Origin: an uncultured Bacilli bacterium
Lineage (GTDB): Bacteria; Bacillota_I; Bacilli_A; RF39; UBA660
Direction of reading: 5' to 3'
Assembly (NCBI GenBank): GCA_934096275.1
Contig: CAKOLK010000005.1
Coordinates: 1 to 64,000, forward strand
DNA length: 64,000 nucleotides
The number at the start of each line of letters is the position of its first letter. Within the stretch, counting starts at the first letter, position 1. The translations under genes and the position numbers were made by a program. The notes under the pieces are model-generated. The model did no database searches. It saw nothing but the letters and a program-made list of their open reading frames with translations, and was not told the origin of the DNA. Positions 8,377-17,358 of this stretch are shown here, piece by piece.

Positions 8377-8808
8377 TTAATTTTTTATATAATTTCTGAC
8401 ATTTTTTATAAAAAAGTACTCTTGTTCTTTAAAATTACATACAAAAAGTATTCCATTGAAATATCTTAAATCTTTTAAAAAAGTACATTTATCATAATTT
8501 GTATCAATCTTTATATTAGAGTTCTTAACTTTTAAAATACTAATTTCATTTAAAAATAAATTATTAATAATGTGTTCATTCCCATTATTTGAATACATTA
8601 TCTTATCTTTATATCTATTATATATAAAAGAATTAACATAATCTTTATCATAAAAATAACTTACTTGTTCAAATAGATTATACCCATATTCTTTTTCTAT
8701 TTCTTTCATGTAGTAAATCCTATTAAAAATATAAAACAATTCACTAGGTCTATCCTTATATAAATTATAAAACTCCTTTTTAATATTAAATATAAAATAT
8801 TCCTTCAT
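8377..8808 (-). CDS. sirA: SirA-like inhibitor of DnaA
   Basis: About 143 residues. The opening KEYFIFNIKKEFYNLYKDRP resembles B. subtilis SirA (YYTYLIKEEFANHYFGRE), and the end (FNGILFVCNFKEQEYFFIKN) resembles SirA's FNSKRYGWLNPVKER. SirA binds DnaA at the start of sporulation and blocks new replication rounds. The middle is poorly conserved, so the call rests on both termini and on the adjacent yneF gene, the same neighbour as in Bacillus. The ATG at 8808 follows GGTGATAGTT. Confidence 0.6.
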   Translation of the reverse strand: MKEYFIFNIKKEFYNLYKDRPSELFYIFNRIYYMKEIEKEYGYNLFEQVSYFYDKDYVNSFIYNRYKDKIMYSNNGNEHIINNLFLNEISILKVKNSNIKIDTNYDKCTFLKDLRYFNGILFVCNFKEQEYFFIKNVRNYIKN

Positions 8809-8877
8809 AACTATCACCGATATTATTATATAAAATAAAAATTAAAAAAATTGTAGAAAAAGAAAAAGAATTAAAAA

Positions 8878-9138
8878 TTATTTTAATTCCACTACTGTGA
8901 CACCATCATTAAATAAATCTATTTTATAAGATACTACTAAATCATTAGATTTTAAGTATTTATGTACCTCATTTTTTAATATATAAGATCCTTTACCATG
9001 TACAATAAGAATAAGCTTATTATTTAATTTATAATTATCCATTATAAACTCTTTTACTTTAATAATAGCAAATACTCTATCCATTCCGTGTAAATCAATA
9101 CTAGGTAAATTGCTATATAACATGTAATTATCTATCAT
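8878..9138 (-). CDS. Stand-alone Smr-domain protein
   Basis: An 86-residue protein made only of a small MutS-related (Smr) domain. The two hallmark motifs are present, LDLHG-like (IDLHGMD, about 15-21) and HGKG (48-51). Smr domains are nucleases or RNA/DNA-binding modules, found at the end of MutS2 and in ribosome-rescue nucleases. Here no MutS domain is attached. It ends one base before the DUF368 gene's reading frame begins, so the two are likely co-transcribed. Confidence 0.8.
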   Translation of the reverse strand: MIDNYMLYSNLPSIDLHGMDRVFAIIKVKEFIMDNYKLNNKLILIVHGKGSYILKNEVHKYLKSNDLVVSYKIDLFNDGVTVVELK

Positions 9139-9139
9139 A

Positions 9140-9928
9140 CTATTCCTCTCTTATTTTACGTGATAATAAAAATCCCCATAAAAATGCTAGTAAAGATGTA
9201 AATATACAGAAGAAACTATATTCAAATGATGTAATACTAAGTACCATAAGTACTACTGAAGAAAGTATTAATGATAAAAGTATGTAGTTTATAAATGGTT
9301 TTTTATATAAATATTTAAATATAAAACATACAAGAATAAGACCTATAAATACACCAATTACATAAACTAAAGTAAAATTATTATTACCAAAAAATGATGT
9401 AAATGAAGTAATACCAAATAATTTATTTAAAAGATGTTCACTAAAACCAGGAAAAAGTATTGCAATGCCTGTTACTACTCCATAGATAATAGTATTACTT
9501 AAATTATCAATATTTATATTAAATGTTATATTATGTACAAAACAAAATACTAAAAATATAGAAAATATTAAGAAAAATAATAAACTACCAAATAACTTTT
9601 TATTCTTTTTAATGTCACTAGCAAATGTAGGAATAGAACCCATAATTAGACCTACGAATAATAAGACAATTTGACAATTATATTTTGGATATAAATAGGT
9701 AATGATTTGAGAACCCGCTAGAAAGCCTACGACTATACCAAGAATAAGTGGTACAAGTATAAAAGTATTCTTCTTTACATCCTTAAAGAAATTACATATT
9801 GCATCAATAACTAATTTAAATAAATCAATTGAAGCAAGAAGAGCTCCTAAACTGATGAAAGGAATAGCAGAACCTATTCCTATAATACCACCCTTGACAG
9901 TTGTAACAAAACCATATTTTAGTTTCAT
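9140..9928 (-). CDS. DUF368 polytopic membrane protein (PopT-like)
   Basis: A 262-residue protein with about eight membrane helices. The duplicated family signature is visible, though altered: GIIGIGSAIPFISLGALLA near 14-32 and GIAILFPGFSEHLLNKLFG near 154-172, where typical members have GxxxxxPGVSGGT. DUF368 proteins have been assigned as undecaprenyl-phosphate flippases (PopT), recycling the lipid carrier of wall synthesis. The loss of the GG in both repeats is unusual, so the transport role is less certain. It overlaps the next upstream gene's stop by one base. Confidence 0.7.
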   Translation of the reverse strand: MKLKYGFVTTVKGGIIGIGSAIPFISLGALLASIDLFKLVIDAICNFFKDVKKNTFILVPLILGIVVGFLAGSQIITYLYPKYNCQIVLLFVGLIMGSIPTFASDIKKNKKLFGSLLFFLIFSIFLVFCFVHNITFNINIDNLSNTIIYGVVTGIAILFPGFSEHLLNKLFGITSFTSFFGNNNFTLVYVIGVFIGLILVCFIFKYLYKKPFINYILLSLILSSVVLMVLSITSFEYSFFCIFTSLLAFLWGFLLSRKIREE

Positions 9929-10269
9929 TACTCAGCCACCTTAACATCATCCATAAACCAAAGTTTAAGACTATATATTATGTTTTTATCTTTATTTTCT
10001 TGTTTAACTACTTTATAAATCTTATTATCATAAACAGTTATAATAGTATTAGAATCATAATCATATGTTTTAGTATCCACTACAAACACAGGATCTTTTC
10101 CATCTTTAATTTTAGTAAAATTAAGATATCCAATTACAAAATAACCTACTAATAAGATAATAAGTATATCCACAATAATCATTATAATATTAATCTTCTT
10201 TTTCTTAGGTTTATATTCATTTAATTTCTTATCATTTTCTGTTTTTTCTATATCTTTTATATCTTCCAT
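9928..10269 (-). CDS. Single-span membrane protein, unknown
   Basis: A 113-residue protein with a very basic, lysine-rich cytoplasmic start (about 1-25), one membrane helix (about 26-48) and an outside domain of about 65 residues rich in Tyr, Lys and Val (FVVDTKTYDYDSNTIITVYD). No family recognised. A strong ribosome site (AAGGAGGAAA) precedes the start. Its stop overlaps the DUF368 start by one base, and a gap of only 26 bases separates it from the surface protein upstream, so it may belong with either. Confidence 0.6.
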   Translation of the reverse strand: MEDIKDIEKTENDKKLNEYKPKKKKINIIMIIVDILIILLVGYFVIGYLNFTKIKDGKDPVFVVDTKTYDYDSNTIITVYDNKIYKVVKQENKDKNIIYSLKLWFMDDVKVAE

Positions 10270-10295
10270 ATGTTTTCCTCCTTAAAATATTTAAT

Positions 10296-11561
10296 TTACA
10301 TACTTAATTGATATGGATCAGAACTTGTTCCAGATCCTCCAGATATTTTAACTGTAGATGAAAGTGATACTGCTGGTCTATGCGCCGCAGAAGTAGTATC
10401 GCCATATACCTCACGGAAAAAATCTCCATTTACTGATATACCTGCAACTGTTTCTGCTCCACCACTAGAATCTGCGTCTAGAGCATCAAACGTATATTCA
10501 CGCGAACCATAGTACAACCAATTATTAGTAATACAATTTTCCTTATCATCTGTAAAATTACAACTATTTGAAAAGCATTGCTTACTACATGATGTGCTAG
10601 ATGCATAATTATAGTCGCTAACAAGCATTAAATGCATTTTGGGATTTGCATACCACATACCCGTATCATTAGTAAAATAAATATTTATTATCATATTCTT
10701 TGATACATCATCTAAGTTATTGTAATAACCAACAACATGATCAGGATCATAAACACTATTCAATGTTGCCTCAGATTTTATAAGTTTATACCTTGTTTCA
10801 GTAACACCATCTGCATCTTTAATTGGAATCATTCCAATTATTCTCCATACATCATTATTAAAAGTTACATAATTATTTACATTTTTTCCTCTATATCGAT
10901 AACTTGTAACCGTATCTGATTCTTTTACTTCTTCAAGTCCATTTTGTCCTACGTTCGCTTGTGCAAATTCACTAGCAGTCATAGCTTTATTTTTTATTTC
11001 TTCATCACTTGCTTCAATATTAAGAGCATATTTATATTCAATAGGTTTAGTTACATCTCCATTTACATATATATCACTATTTGTTGCACTCTCATCTATC
11101 CATAATCTTATTTCATAAGATTTACTATTCCCCTTAGTTAATGAATCATTAACTAAAAAAGTATCAGGATTACTCCCATTCGTAGTATTCCCACTAGCGT
11201 TATCAATTAATTGAAACTTTATCTTATTTTTATTAATTGATGAATTATTTAAATCTTTAATAGTTAATTTATAATATGCTGTATCACATGTAGAATTATT
11301 AGTTATGACTACATCTTTAGCTTTTAATTTTAAAGCTTCACTATCTTTAATTGGATACTTACTAACTAGCATTAACTCATCACTTTCTTTAAAGTTTATA
11401 TCTAGTTCACATTTAGATATTTTTATATTTCTTCTTCCAAGTAAATTAATGCTAGGACTAAATAAAGCAAAAGAAATACCTGCGATTATAAGTACTAATG
11501 CTAGTATTACTAATGCTAGTGAAGATTTACTTTTTTTAAATTTTTCTAACATTTCTTTCAT
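10296..11561 (-). CDS. Exported surface protein with shared C-terminal module (paralog 1)
   Basis: 421 residues. A basic start and one hydrophobic helix (about 12-34) form a signal or anchor. Residues 35-190 are a beta-rich domain with strands like those of TasA/camelysin proteins. Residues 197-421 are a module shared with the protein at 14230-15897: FAQANVGQNGLEEV, YRYRGKNVNNYVTFNNDVWR and the end RPAVSLSSTVKISGG. Four or more cysteines at 325-355 may form disulfides. Unlike the 14.2 and 23.7 kb paralogs, its last 200 bases keep the AT-rich codon use of the genome, so it lacks their hypervariable signature. Function is inferred to be cell-surface binding. Confidence 0.65.
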   Translation of the reverse strand: MKEMLEKFKKSKSSLALVILALVLIIAGISFALFSPSINLLGRRNIKISKCELDINFKESDELMLVSKYPIKDSEALKLKAKDVVITNNSTCDTAYYKLTIKDLNNSSINKNKIKFQLIDNASGNTTNGSNPDTFLVNDSLTKGNSKSYEIRLWIDESATNSDIYVNGDVTKPIEYKYALNIEASDEEIKNKAMTASEFAQANVGQNGLEEVKESDTVTSYRYRGKNVNNYVTFNNDVWRIIGMIPIKDADGVTETRYKLIKSEATLNSVYDPDHVVGYYNNLDDVSKNMIINIYFTNDTGMWYANPKMHLMLVSDYNYASSTSCSKQCFSNSCNFTDDKENCITNNWLYYGSREYTFDALDADSSGGAETVAGISVNGDFFREVYGDTTSAAHRPAVSLSSTVKISGGSGTSSDPYQLSM

Positions 11562-11593
11562 ATGAAAAACACTCCTTTAGTATTACTAAAATA

Positions 11594-11622
11594 ATTATAA
11601 AATATTTTTAAATGTTTTTCAA
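11594..11622 (-). promoter_or_regulatory. Promoter of the 10.3 kb surface-protein gene
   Basis: On the minus strand TTGAAA, 17 bases, TATAAT. It ends about 32 bases upstream of the start codon, and AAAGGAGTG supplies the ribosome site. Confidence 0.75.
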
Positions 11623-11637
11623 GTACCTAATATTAAA

Positions 11638-11661
11638 AAACTAGAGTTAGTTCTCTAGTTT
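11638..11661 (-). terminator. Intrinsic terminator after spoIIM
   Basis: A nine-pair stem AAACTAGAG/CTCTAGTTT with a six-base loop, followed on the minus strand by TTTTAATA. It lies 30 bases beyond the spoIIM-like stop codon. Confidence 0.8.
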
Positions 11662-11690
11662 CTATTTTAGTTTCCTGTTAATAATACATG

Positions 11691-12335
11691 TCAAATTATC
11701 ATTTGATAAATCTTTATCATAAATGGATCTATAAATACTTCAAATATAGAACTAATTATAGATAAACATAAACAAAATAATAATATTTTATTATACTTTC
11801 TTATTTCTTCTTTTATATTTATTTCATCTTTTAAAAAGCATACTTTAAATAACTTTATAGATATATTAATTGCAAAAAAAGTAATTATAAATGTATTTAA
11901 TAATACTAATGTTTTAGAAAATAATAAATAACAAAGACTTACTACTATTCCTTTAATACCATATATACTTATAATAGCACTAATGCTAAAACCTAAACTA
12001 AAAAATGATGAAAAGAATATAAATAAAACAAGTGCTATTCCTATTATACTAATACCAAGTAACCATGTAATACCAGTATTAAATATATTATTAAAGTTAC
12101 TTTTTAAAAATAATGATACATAATCATAACTATCTTTTAATACAAAATAACTATTTATATTTTTATTTATTACATCTTTATCATTTAAATTAAGATTTAA
12201 ATAAAAAATAATACCAGATATAAAACTAATAACAAGAAATGAAATTAAAAATATAAATATATTTTTTTTATTTAATTTTATATTTAATTTAAATCTTTTT
12301 CTTAACTTAGTACTATTTTTTAATTTCATTTTCAT
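11691..12335 (-). CDS. spoIIM: Stage II sporulation protein M (SpoIIM)
   Basis: 214 residues with five predicted membrane helices. It resembles SpoIIM in order and spacing: an amino-terminal helix, an extracytoplasmic segment ending SLFLKSNFNNIFNTGI, then WLLGISIIGIALVLFIFF (B. subtilis has WILGISVVGLPVIFILLF), a glycine-rich helix, and an end like SMLEAYFSPMLMK (here SIFEVFIDPFMIKIY). In Bacillus SpoIIM works with SpoIID and SpoIIP in peptidoglycan remodelling during engulfment. The other two partners are not in this window. A monocistronic unit with its own terminator. Confidence 0.82.
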   Translation of the reverse strand: MKMKLKNSTKLRKRFKLNIKLNKKNIFIFLISFLVISFISGIIFYLNLNLNDKDVINKNINSYFVLKDSYDYVSLFLKSNFNNIFNTGITWLLGISIIGIALVLFIFFSSFFSLGFSISAIISIYGIKGIVVSLCYLLFSKTLVLLNTFIITFFAINISIKLFKVCFLKDEINIKEEIRKYNKILLFCLCLSIISSIFEVFIDPFMIKIYQMII

Positions 12336-12445
12336 TATATCACCTATTTAATTGTACTAATAATATATTTAATTATTATAAATATCATCCAATTAATTTT
12401 GACATAATATCTAATAAATGCTATACTTTATATGGAGGGATTCTT

Positions 12446-12541
12446 ATGAATAAAACATTTCAAAAGATTATGACATATATAATGTTAATTGCTATACTTG
12501 GTTCTACTATAGCAATAGTGGTATCTTATTTAGGATATTAA
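12446..12541 (+). CDS. Small single-span protein, DUF4044-like
   Basis: A 31-residue protein (MNKTFQKIMTYIMLIAILGS...) with a short basic-polar start and one membrane helix. The strong site GGAGGG lies nine bases before the ATG. Size and the pattern K-x-x-K-I-x-x-Y-x-M-L-I-A resemble DUF4044 small proteins of Firmicutes. It precedes the DUF2179 gene on the same strand by 47 bases. Confidence 0.55.
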   Translation: MNKTFQKIMTYIMLIAILGSTIAIVVSYLGY

Positions 12542-12588
12542 TTAGTTTAAAAAATAAAATATTAGACAACATAATAATGGTGATTATT

Positions 12589-13107
12589 ATGTTTTTATTA
12601 TGTTTTAAAATATTTTTTGCAAGAGTACTAGATGTATCGTTAGGAACCTTTAGAACCCTAGTAACAGTAAAAGGTAATTATAAAGATGCTAGTATAATTG
12701 GTTTTTTTGAAGTTTTAATATGGTTTTTGATAGTAAAAGAAGCAATAAATACTGATAGTTCAAGCATACTTATAGGTATTAGTTACGCTTTAGGTTTTGC
12801 AACAGGAACATACGTCGGAGGAATAATATCTGCTCATTTTATAAAGGGTAATTATACTGTTCAAGTAATAACAGAAAAAGCTTATCCTGATATGTTAACT
12901 AGATTATATGAAAAAGGATATGCAATATCTATTATGGATATAAAAGGAATACATAAAAAAGATATGAATCTTTTATTTATTGAAACAAATAAAAATAATT
13001 TAAGTAGTCTTAATAGATTAATAAAAAGATATGATAAAAATGCTTTTATTGTAGTAAATGAAAGTAAATTAGTTATTAATGGTTATTTAAAAGACAAAGA
13101 AAACTAA
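12589..13107 (+). CDS. DUF5698/DUF2179 membrane protein (UPF0316)
   Basis: About 172 residues: three amino-terminal membrane helices bearing the family motif FFARVLDVSLGTFRTLVTVKG (first 30 residues), GYALGFATGTYVGG-like sequence near 70-80, then a soluble DUF2179 domain of about 60 residues (ITEKAYPDMLTRLYEKGYAI). Family function is unknown. The ATG at 12589 follows GGTGAT, so it is preferred to an in-frame ATG four codons earlier. Its end overlaps the convergent transporter gene by 32 bases. Confidence 0.85.
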   Translation: MFLLCFKIFFARVLDVSLGTFRTLVTVKGNYKDASIIGFFEVLIWFLIVKEAINTDSSSILIGISYALGFATGTYVGGIISAHFIKGNYTVQVITEKAYPDMLTRLYEKGYAISIMDIKGIHKKDMNLLFIETNKNNLSSLNRLIKRYDKNAFIVVNESKLVINGYLKDKEN

Positions 13108-13999
13108 ACACATTCTTAAATATAATATACATAGGTATACAAAATATTACCCCATATATATCAAATATAGCACTAAATATAACCATAGATAATATTATAC
13201 CTAAAACAGGTAATTGTACTTTATTAGAATATATTTTAACCTCAACAAAATAATTATTAAGTACTGGTATAACAATCATAGCAATAGCACTAGCTATAAA
13301 TAACTCCTTAGAGATAGACAATGCTGTAATTAATGCAATAAGATTGGTGAATAAGGCACCAATATATGGAATGATGCTTGTAAGACCACTAAGGATGGCA
13401 AGAATAAGAAATAAGGGATGACCTATTAAGTAGTATATTACTAAGTATTCTATAATTTCTATAAACATTAATAAATAAAAACCTTTAAAATAATTATTTA
13501 AATCATTATATATATTAGATAATAATGAATGATATTTATCCTTAAAAAAACTCTTAATAAAAAGTATTATTCTATCAAAATAGAATAAAAAGTAAAAAGT
13601 AAGAAACAATATAAATATAAAATTAGTAAAAAGATTAATTGATTTAGTAATAAAATTAATATTTATATAATCATATATATAATTAACTATCTTTATATTA
13701 AAATAATCTATTAATACTATAAACTCATCATATATAAGAGGAAATGAATAATATATTAAAATAAATAATATAAATAAAACACTAACTAATATAATAAACA
13801 ATGATATATATTTATTCACTCTTTTACATAGTAACTTATATATAGGATAAAAACTAAAAGCAAAGAAAAAAGATAATAATATTGGAATCAATATTTGTTT
13901 TAATATATTAAATATACTTATATATAAAGAAGAAGCACTATATATAAAGTATATTATTATACTAAAGATCATTATTAAGATAAGGTTTTTATATTTCAT
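13076..13999 (-). CDS. AI-2E family transporter
   Basis: 307 residues, somewhat short for the family (about 340-360), with seven or eight membrane helices. The typical late signature is present: LAILSGLTSIIPYIGALFTN around 205-225 and NYFVEVKIYSNKVQLPVLGI near 255-275, matching the family's (I/L)P(Y/F)xG and Npxi.g..v.lhP. Members have been reported as autoinducer-2 exporters or as Na+/H+ antiporters, so substrate is open. It is a single gene, convergent with the DUF2179 gene. Confidence 0.82.
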   Translation of the reverse strand: MKYKNLILIMIFSIIIYFIYSASSLYISIFNILKQILIPILLSFFFAFSFYPIYKLLCKRVNKYISLFIILVSVLFILFILIYYSFPLIYDEFIVLIDYFNIKIVNYIYDYININFITKSINLFTNFIFILFLTFYFLFYFDRIILFIKSFFKDKYHSLLSNIYNDLNNYFKGFYLLMFIEIIEYLVIYYLIGHPLFLILAILSGLTSIIPYIGALFTNLIALITALSISKELFIASAIAMIVIPVLNNYFVEVKIYSNKVQLPVLGIILSMVIFSAIFDIYGVIFCIPMYIIFKNVFSFLCLLNNH

Positions 14000-14122
14000 A
14001 TTAAATTATATGTATTTGTATAATAAATTATTAGTTAATGTATAAAGTTGAGTTTTGTAAATGATATAAATATCATACTTATCTTAATTTATTATTTACA
14101 CAGAAACATCATAATTATACAA

Positions 14123-14158
14123 AAAGCCATAAAATGTACTAAACATATTTATGGCTTT
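14123..14158 (-). terminator. Terminator of the 14.2 kb surface-protein gene
   Basis: An 11-pair stem AAAGCCATAAA/TTTATGGCTTT with a 14-base loop, flanked by T runs on both strands (TTTTTG on the minus side), about 70 bases after the surface-protein stop codon. Confidence 0.75.
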
Positions 14159-14179
14159 ATTTTAAAATTATTAATCTTA

Positions 14180-14400
14180 TTTTCTACTGCTCGCCGCAAG
14201 ATTTTACCTTGCAGGCTCGCTCAAGTTACTCAACTGATACTAAGCATATACGGTTTTTGAGAAGTCCCTTCTCCACCTGAAATCTTTACGTTAGATGATA
14301 GATAAAGGACTGGACGCGCGCCATTCCCGTTGCTGCGGACGCTATCGCTAAGGACACAGCCAGCCGAGCTCACACCGAAAATGCCGTTGAAACTATCTGA
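14180..14400 (-). other. GC-rich variable-region-like segment with downstream hairpin
   Basis: Bases 14311-14390 are about 61% G+C by hand count, against a surrounding level nearer 25-30%. They encode the stretch DSFNGIFGVSSAGCVLSDSV and the following RSNGNGAR of the surface protein. Of the 28 codons in that span, 24 end in C or T and none in A. The G+C rise continues about 45 bases past the stop, ending in a stem CTGCAAG/CTTGCGG with a 7-base loop (14194-14214). Diversity-generating retroelement target regions show high G+C from mutated AAY codons and a hairpin just downstream. No retroelement is present here, so this is inference. Confidence 0.45.
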
Positions 14401-15897
14401 AGACTGCGGAATCAACCACTCATATTGTGATTTATCTAACCAATTATTTGTTGTTATGCAACTTGCTGAATCATTATAATTATATAAGTTACTTGTACAT
14501 TTTTTTGATGATGCATATCCATAATCACTTGCATACATTAGTGCTATCTTTTTAGATGCATCATTTTGCATTATAGGGTTTGTTCCATAATAGTAACCTG
14601 TTCTATTTGCTTCATTCTTTCTCTCATATTGCCACATTACATCTGATGTTATTTCTGAGGTATTATATCCCCCAAGATAATATTTTGTTGTTCCTATCAT
14701 GTTTTTTGCATCAGTAGTCAGTGTATTATAATAATCATTATTTAAATATGTGTTTAACGTTGCCGTTGTCCAATCATTTGATGAAGTTTCATTCCATTTC
14801 TTATTTCCAATAGATTCATCTTTTATAATTTTTATTCTACTTTCTACATTGCCATTTGTATCTTCAGTTGGTATTATTCCTATTATTCTCCATGTTTCAT
14901 TATTAAACGTTACATAATTATTTACGTTTCCTCCACGATATCTATATTCTGTTGCAAATTTATTATCTACTTGTAATGTATTATCTATTGTGTGAGTTAT
15001 TTGTTCAAGTCCATCAGTGCCAACTTTAGCTTGTGCAAACTCTGTTGCAGTCACACTTGGTACAACAACATTAATACTTTGTTTAACACTCTTGCCACCA
15101 TAGCTAATAGTAACTTCAGTATTTGAAGTTATTAAAGCACCACTTGGACTAATAGTATAATCTTTTATTTCATATGATTTATTATTATTTAGATTAGCTT
15201 TAACTACCATACCAGTCTTATCAAAAGATTCTCCTTCATTATATTCTGTCTTTGATGGAGGTGTTGTAATACTTAAACTATTAATCTTTCCATATTCAAA
15301 ACTGTCCATAGATACATTAACAGTCATATTAAATGTACCACTACTCTTATAAGTACCTGTTTGACTAGTATCATCTTTACTATATTCAGTTTTAGCATTA
15401 TTTACATAACTATACCTTAATACATAGTCATATGTTTTAGATTCATTAAATATTTGTATATTATTAGTCTTTAATATATATTCATTATCTTTACCAGTTA
15501 CTTTAGTTAAATCACTTAACTTAGTTTTATCTACTAATTTATTATTACTCTTGTCAAATAGTTCTACATATACTAAATCATTTGATATAGTACTATTTTC
15601 ATTTACTTTTAAAAATATAGAATAATCTATATCAAACATATAATTAGTATCAGTACTTGATGCCATTACATTAAAATTAAAATCTTGTTTATCATTACTA
15701 CTAGGATTGTTCATAGTAACAGTATTAGATTCAGTAAAATTAAACTTAAAATCAGGTTGTGATACTAATAACTTATTTAAAGCAGTACCAGGTATACTTG
15801 CATTATAAACTGCAAGTGAACCTATTGCTAACACTAATATTAATCCTAAAGTACACAAAGTAATCTTTAATATCTTTTTCTTTTTACTTTCTTCCAT
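14230..15897 (-). CDS. Exported surface protein with Ig-like domain and variable C-terminus (paralog 2)
   Basis: 555 residues. A lysine-rich start and helix (about 9-29) form a signal or anchor. Residues 45-195 are beta-rich and TasA-like (SQPDFKFNFTESNTVTMNN). Residues 200-285 form a bacterial Ig-like domain (TPPSKTEYNEGESFDKTGMV...VTISYGGKSVKQ). Residues 290-555 are the module shared with the 10.3 kb protein (FAQAKVGTDGLEQI, YRYRGGNVNNYVTFNNETWR, RPVLYLSSNVKISGGEG). The last 65 residues contain the GC-rich variable-looking stretch, which likely forms an exposed ligand-binding face of a C-type-lectin-like fold. A single-gene unit with its own promoter and terminator. Confidence 0.7.
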   Translation of the reverse strand: MEESKKKKILKITLCTLGLILVLAIGSLAVYNASIPGTALNKLLVSQPDFKFNFTESNTVTMNNPSSNDKQDFNFNVMASSTDTNYMFDIDYSIFLKVNENSTISNDLVYVELFDKSNNKLVDKTKLSDLTKVTGKDNEYILKTNNIQIFNESKTYDYVLRYSYVNNAKTEYSKDDTSQTGTYKSSGTFNMTVNVSMDSFEYGKINSLSITTPPSKTEYNEGESFDKTGMVVKANLNNNKSYEIKDYTISPSGALITSNTEVTISYGGKSVKQSINVVVPSVTATEFAQAKVGTDGLEQITHTIDNTLQVDNKFATEYRYRGGNVNNYVTFNNETWRIIGIIPTEDTNGNVESRIKIIKDESIGNKKWNETSSNDWTTATLNTYLNNDYYNTLTTDAKNMIGTTKYYLGGYNTSEITSDVMWQYERKNEANRTGYYYGTNPIMQNDASKKIALMYASDYGYASSKKCTSNLYNYNDSASCITTNNWLDKSQYEWLIPQSSDSFNGIFGVSSAGCVLSDSVRSNGNGARPVLYLSSNVKISGGEGTSQKPYMLSIS

Positions 15898-15926
15898 AAC
15901 AAAACACCTCTTTAGTATCTATTAAT

Positions 15927-15955
15927 AATTTAACATATTTTCATTATTTTATCAA
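15927..15955 (-). promoter_or_regulatory. Probable promoter of the 14.2 kb surface-protein gene
   Basis: On the minus strand TTGATA, 17 bases, TAAATT, ending about 30 bases upstream of the start. The ribosome site is AAAGAGGTG. Confidence 0.55.
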
Positions 15956-15986
15956 TAATTATTTTTTTATTTCATATTAATTAATT

Positions 15987-17282
15987 ATGAAAGATAAGTT
16001 TATTAAATCTACAATTATTCTTATTATTGGTGGCTTTATTACTAAAATATTATCTTTAGTAATTAGAATAATAACTACTAGATATATTGGTACATATGCA
16101 ATAGGACTATATATGATGATAATGCCTACTTTTTCATTATTTATTACTATATGTACACTTAGTCTACCACTTGCAATAAGTAAATTAGTATCAGAAAATA
16201 AAAGAAATAATAAAAAAATAATATTTGGTATAATACCAATTGCTATTATATTTGATATTTTTATTATGCTTATATTAATTATAATAAGTCCTTTTATTAG
16301 TAATAATTTACTTTCTAATAAAGATTTATATTATCCTATACTATGTATTAGTTTTACTCTTCCATTTATTACATTATCAAGTATAGCAAGAGGATATTTC
16401 TTTGGTAAAGAAAAAATGATACCTCATACTGTATCTAATTTATTTGAACAAATAGTAAGAATAATTATAACTATTCTTATTACACCATATCTTTTAAAAT
16501 ATGGTATTATAACAACAATATGTGGTCTTGTTTTATATAATGTAATAAGTGAAATAGCATCAATATTTATATTATTTTTATTTTTACCTAAAAAAGTGAC
16601 TATTAAAAAAAGTGATATCATAATAGATCCTCATGATATAAAAGATTTAATGAGTATATCAATTCCTACGACTGCAGGCAGATTAATAAGTTCAATCAGT
16701 ATGTTTCTAGAGCCAATTCTTATTACTTTTGTTCTATTAAAACTAGGTTATGACAATAACTATATCATTCATGAATACGGAATAATAACAGGATATATTA
16801 TTCCTATGGTTACTCTTCCATGTTTTCTTAGCAGTGCCATTAGCAATGCATTATTACCTACTCTTACTAAATTAAATGAGTTAAAAGATTATAAAGGAAT
16901 TAAAAGAAAAATAAAGCAAGCTATTATATTTAGTTTATTAATCGGAGGATTATGCTCTATAATATTAATACTATTTCCAAGTGAGATAATGAACTTAATA
17001 TTTAATGAATCACTTGGTATAGATTATTTAATATTTGCAACATTTATATTTTTAATATCATATATTGTGGGACCACTTAGTACTGCTTTACAAGCAATGA
17101 ATAAAAGTAAAAATGTTATGTATTCAAATCTATTTAGTAGTATTATTAAAAATGTTATATTGTTTATTTTATTATTCTTAGATATAAATATGTATGCACT
17201 TCTTATTGCTTATCTATTTCAATTCTTATTTATTACAATATATCAATACCTAGTAATTAAGCAAGATTTAAGCAAGATTTAA
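15987..17282 (+). CDS. SpoVB-like polysaccharide/lipid flippase (MOP superfamily)
   Basis: 431 residues with about 12-14 membrane helices, shorter than B. subtilis SpoVB (about 518). Family features include an opening IKSTIILIIGGFITKILSLV, RIITTRYIGTYAIGLYMMIMPTF (R-x-x-G-x-x-x-x-G-x-Y), and RGYFFGKEKMIPHTVSNLFEQ near 134-155. SpoVB/MurJ-type proteins flip lipid-linked wall precursors; SpoVB is needed for spore cortex. Given the other sporulation genes, a cortex role is plausible, but a house-keeping MurJ-like role is equally possible. The last codons contain a direct repeat (QDLSKI encoded near AAGCAAGATTTAAGCAAGAT). Confidence 0.75.
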   Translation: MKDKFIKSTIILIIGGFITKILSLVIRIITTRYIGTYAIGLYMMIMPTFSLFITICTLSLPLAISKLVSENKRNNKKIIFGIIPIAIIFDIFIMLILIIISPFISNNLLSNKDLYYPILCISFTLPFITLSSIARGYFFGKEKMIPHTVSNLFEQIVRIIITILITPYLLKYGIITTICGLVLYNVISEIASIFILFLFLPKKVTIKKSDIIIDPHDIKDLMSISIPTTAGRLISSISMFLEPILITFVLLKLGYDNNYIIHEYGIITGYIIPMVTLPCFLSSAISNALLPTLTKLNELKDYKGIKRKIKQAIIFSLLIGGLCSIILILFPSEIMNLIFNESLGIDYLIFATFIFLISYIVGPLSTALQAMNKSKNVMYSNLFSSIIKNVILFILLFLDINMYALLIAYLFQFLFITIYQYLVIKQDLSKI

Positions 17283-17331
17283 GTAAGATACACCTTGATT
17301 TTTCGGGAAAAAGATAAAATTAACCAAAATA

Positions 17332-17357
17332 AAAATCAGTCACAATGAACTGATTTT
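17332..17357. terminator. Bidirectional terminator between the flippase gene and argS
   Basis: A nine-pair stem AAAATCAGT/ACTGATTTT with an eight-base loop and T runs on both sides, between the convergent flippase and argS genes. Confidence 0.85.
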
Positions 17358-17358
17358 T

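Noticed and set aside
14048..14260. Plus-strand frame at the 14.2 kb terminator
   Set aside because: No ribosome site, and it covers the terminator and hairpin of the opposite gene.
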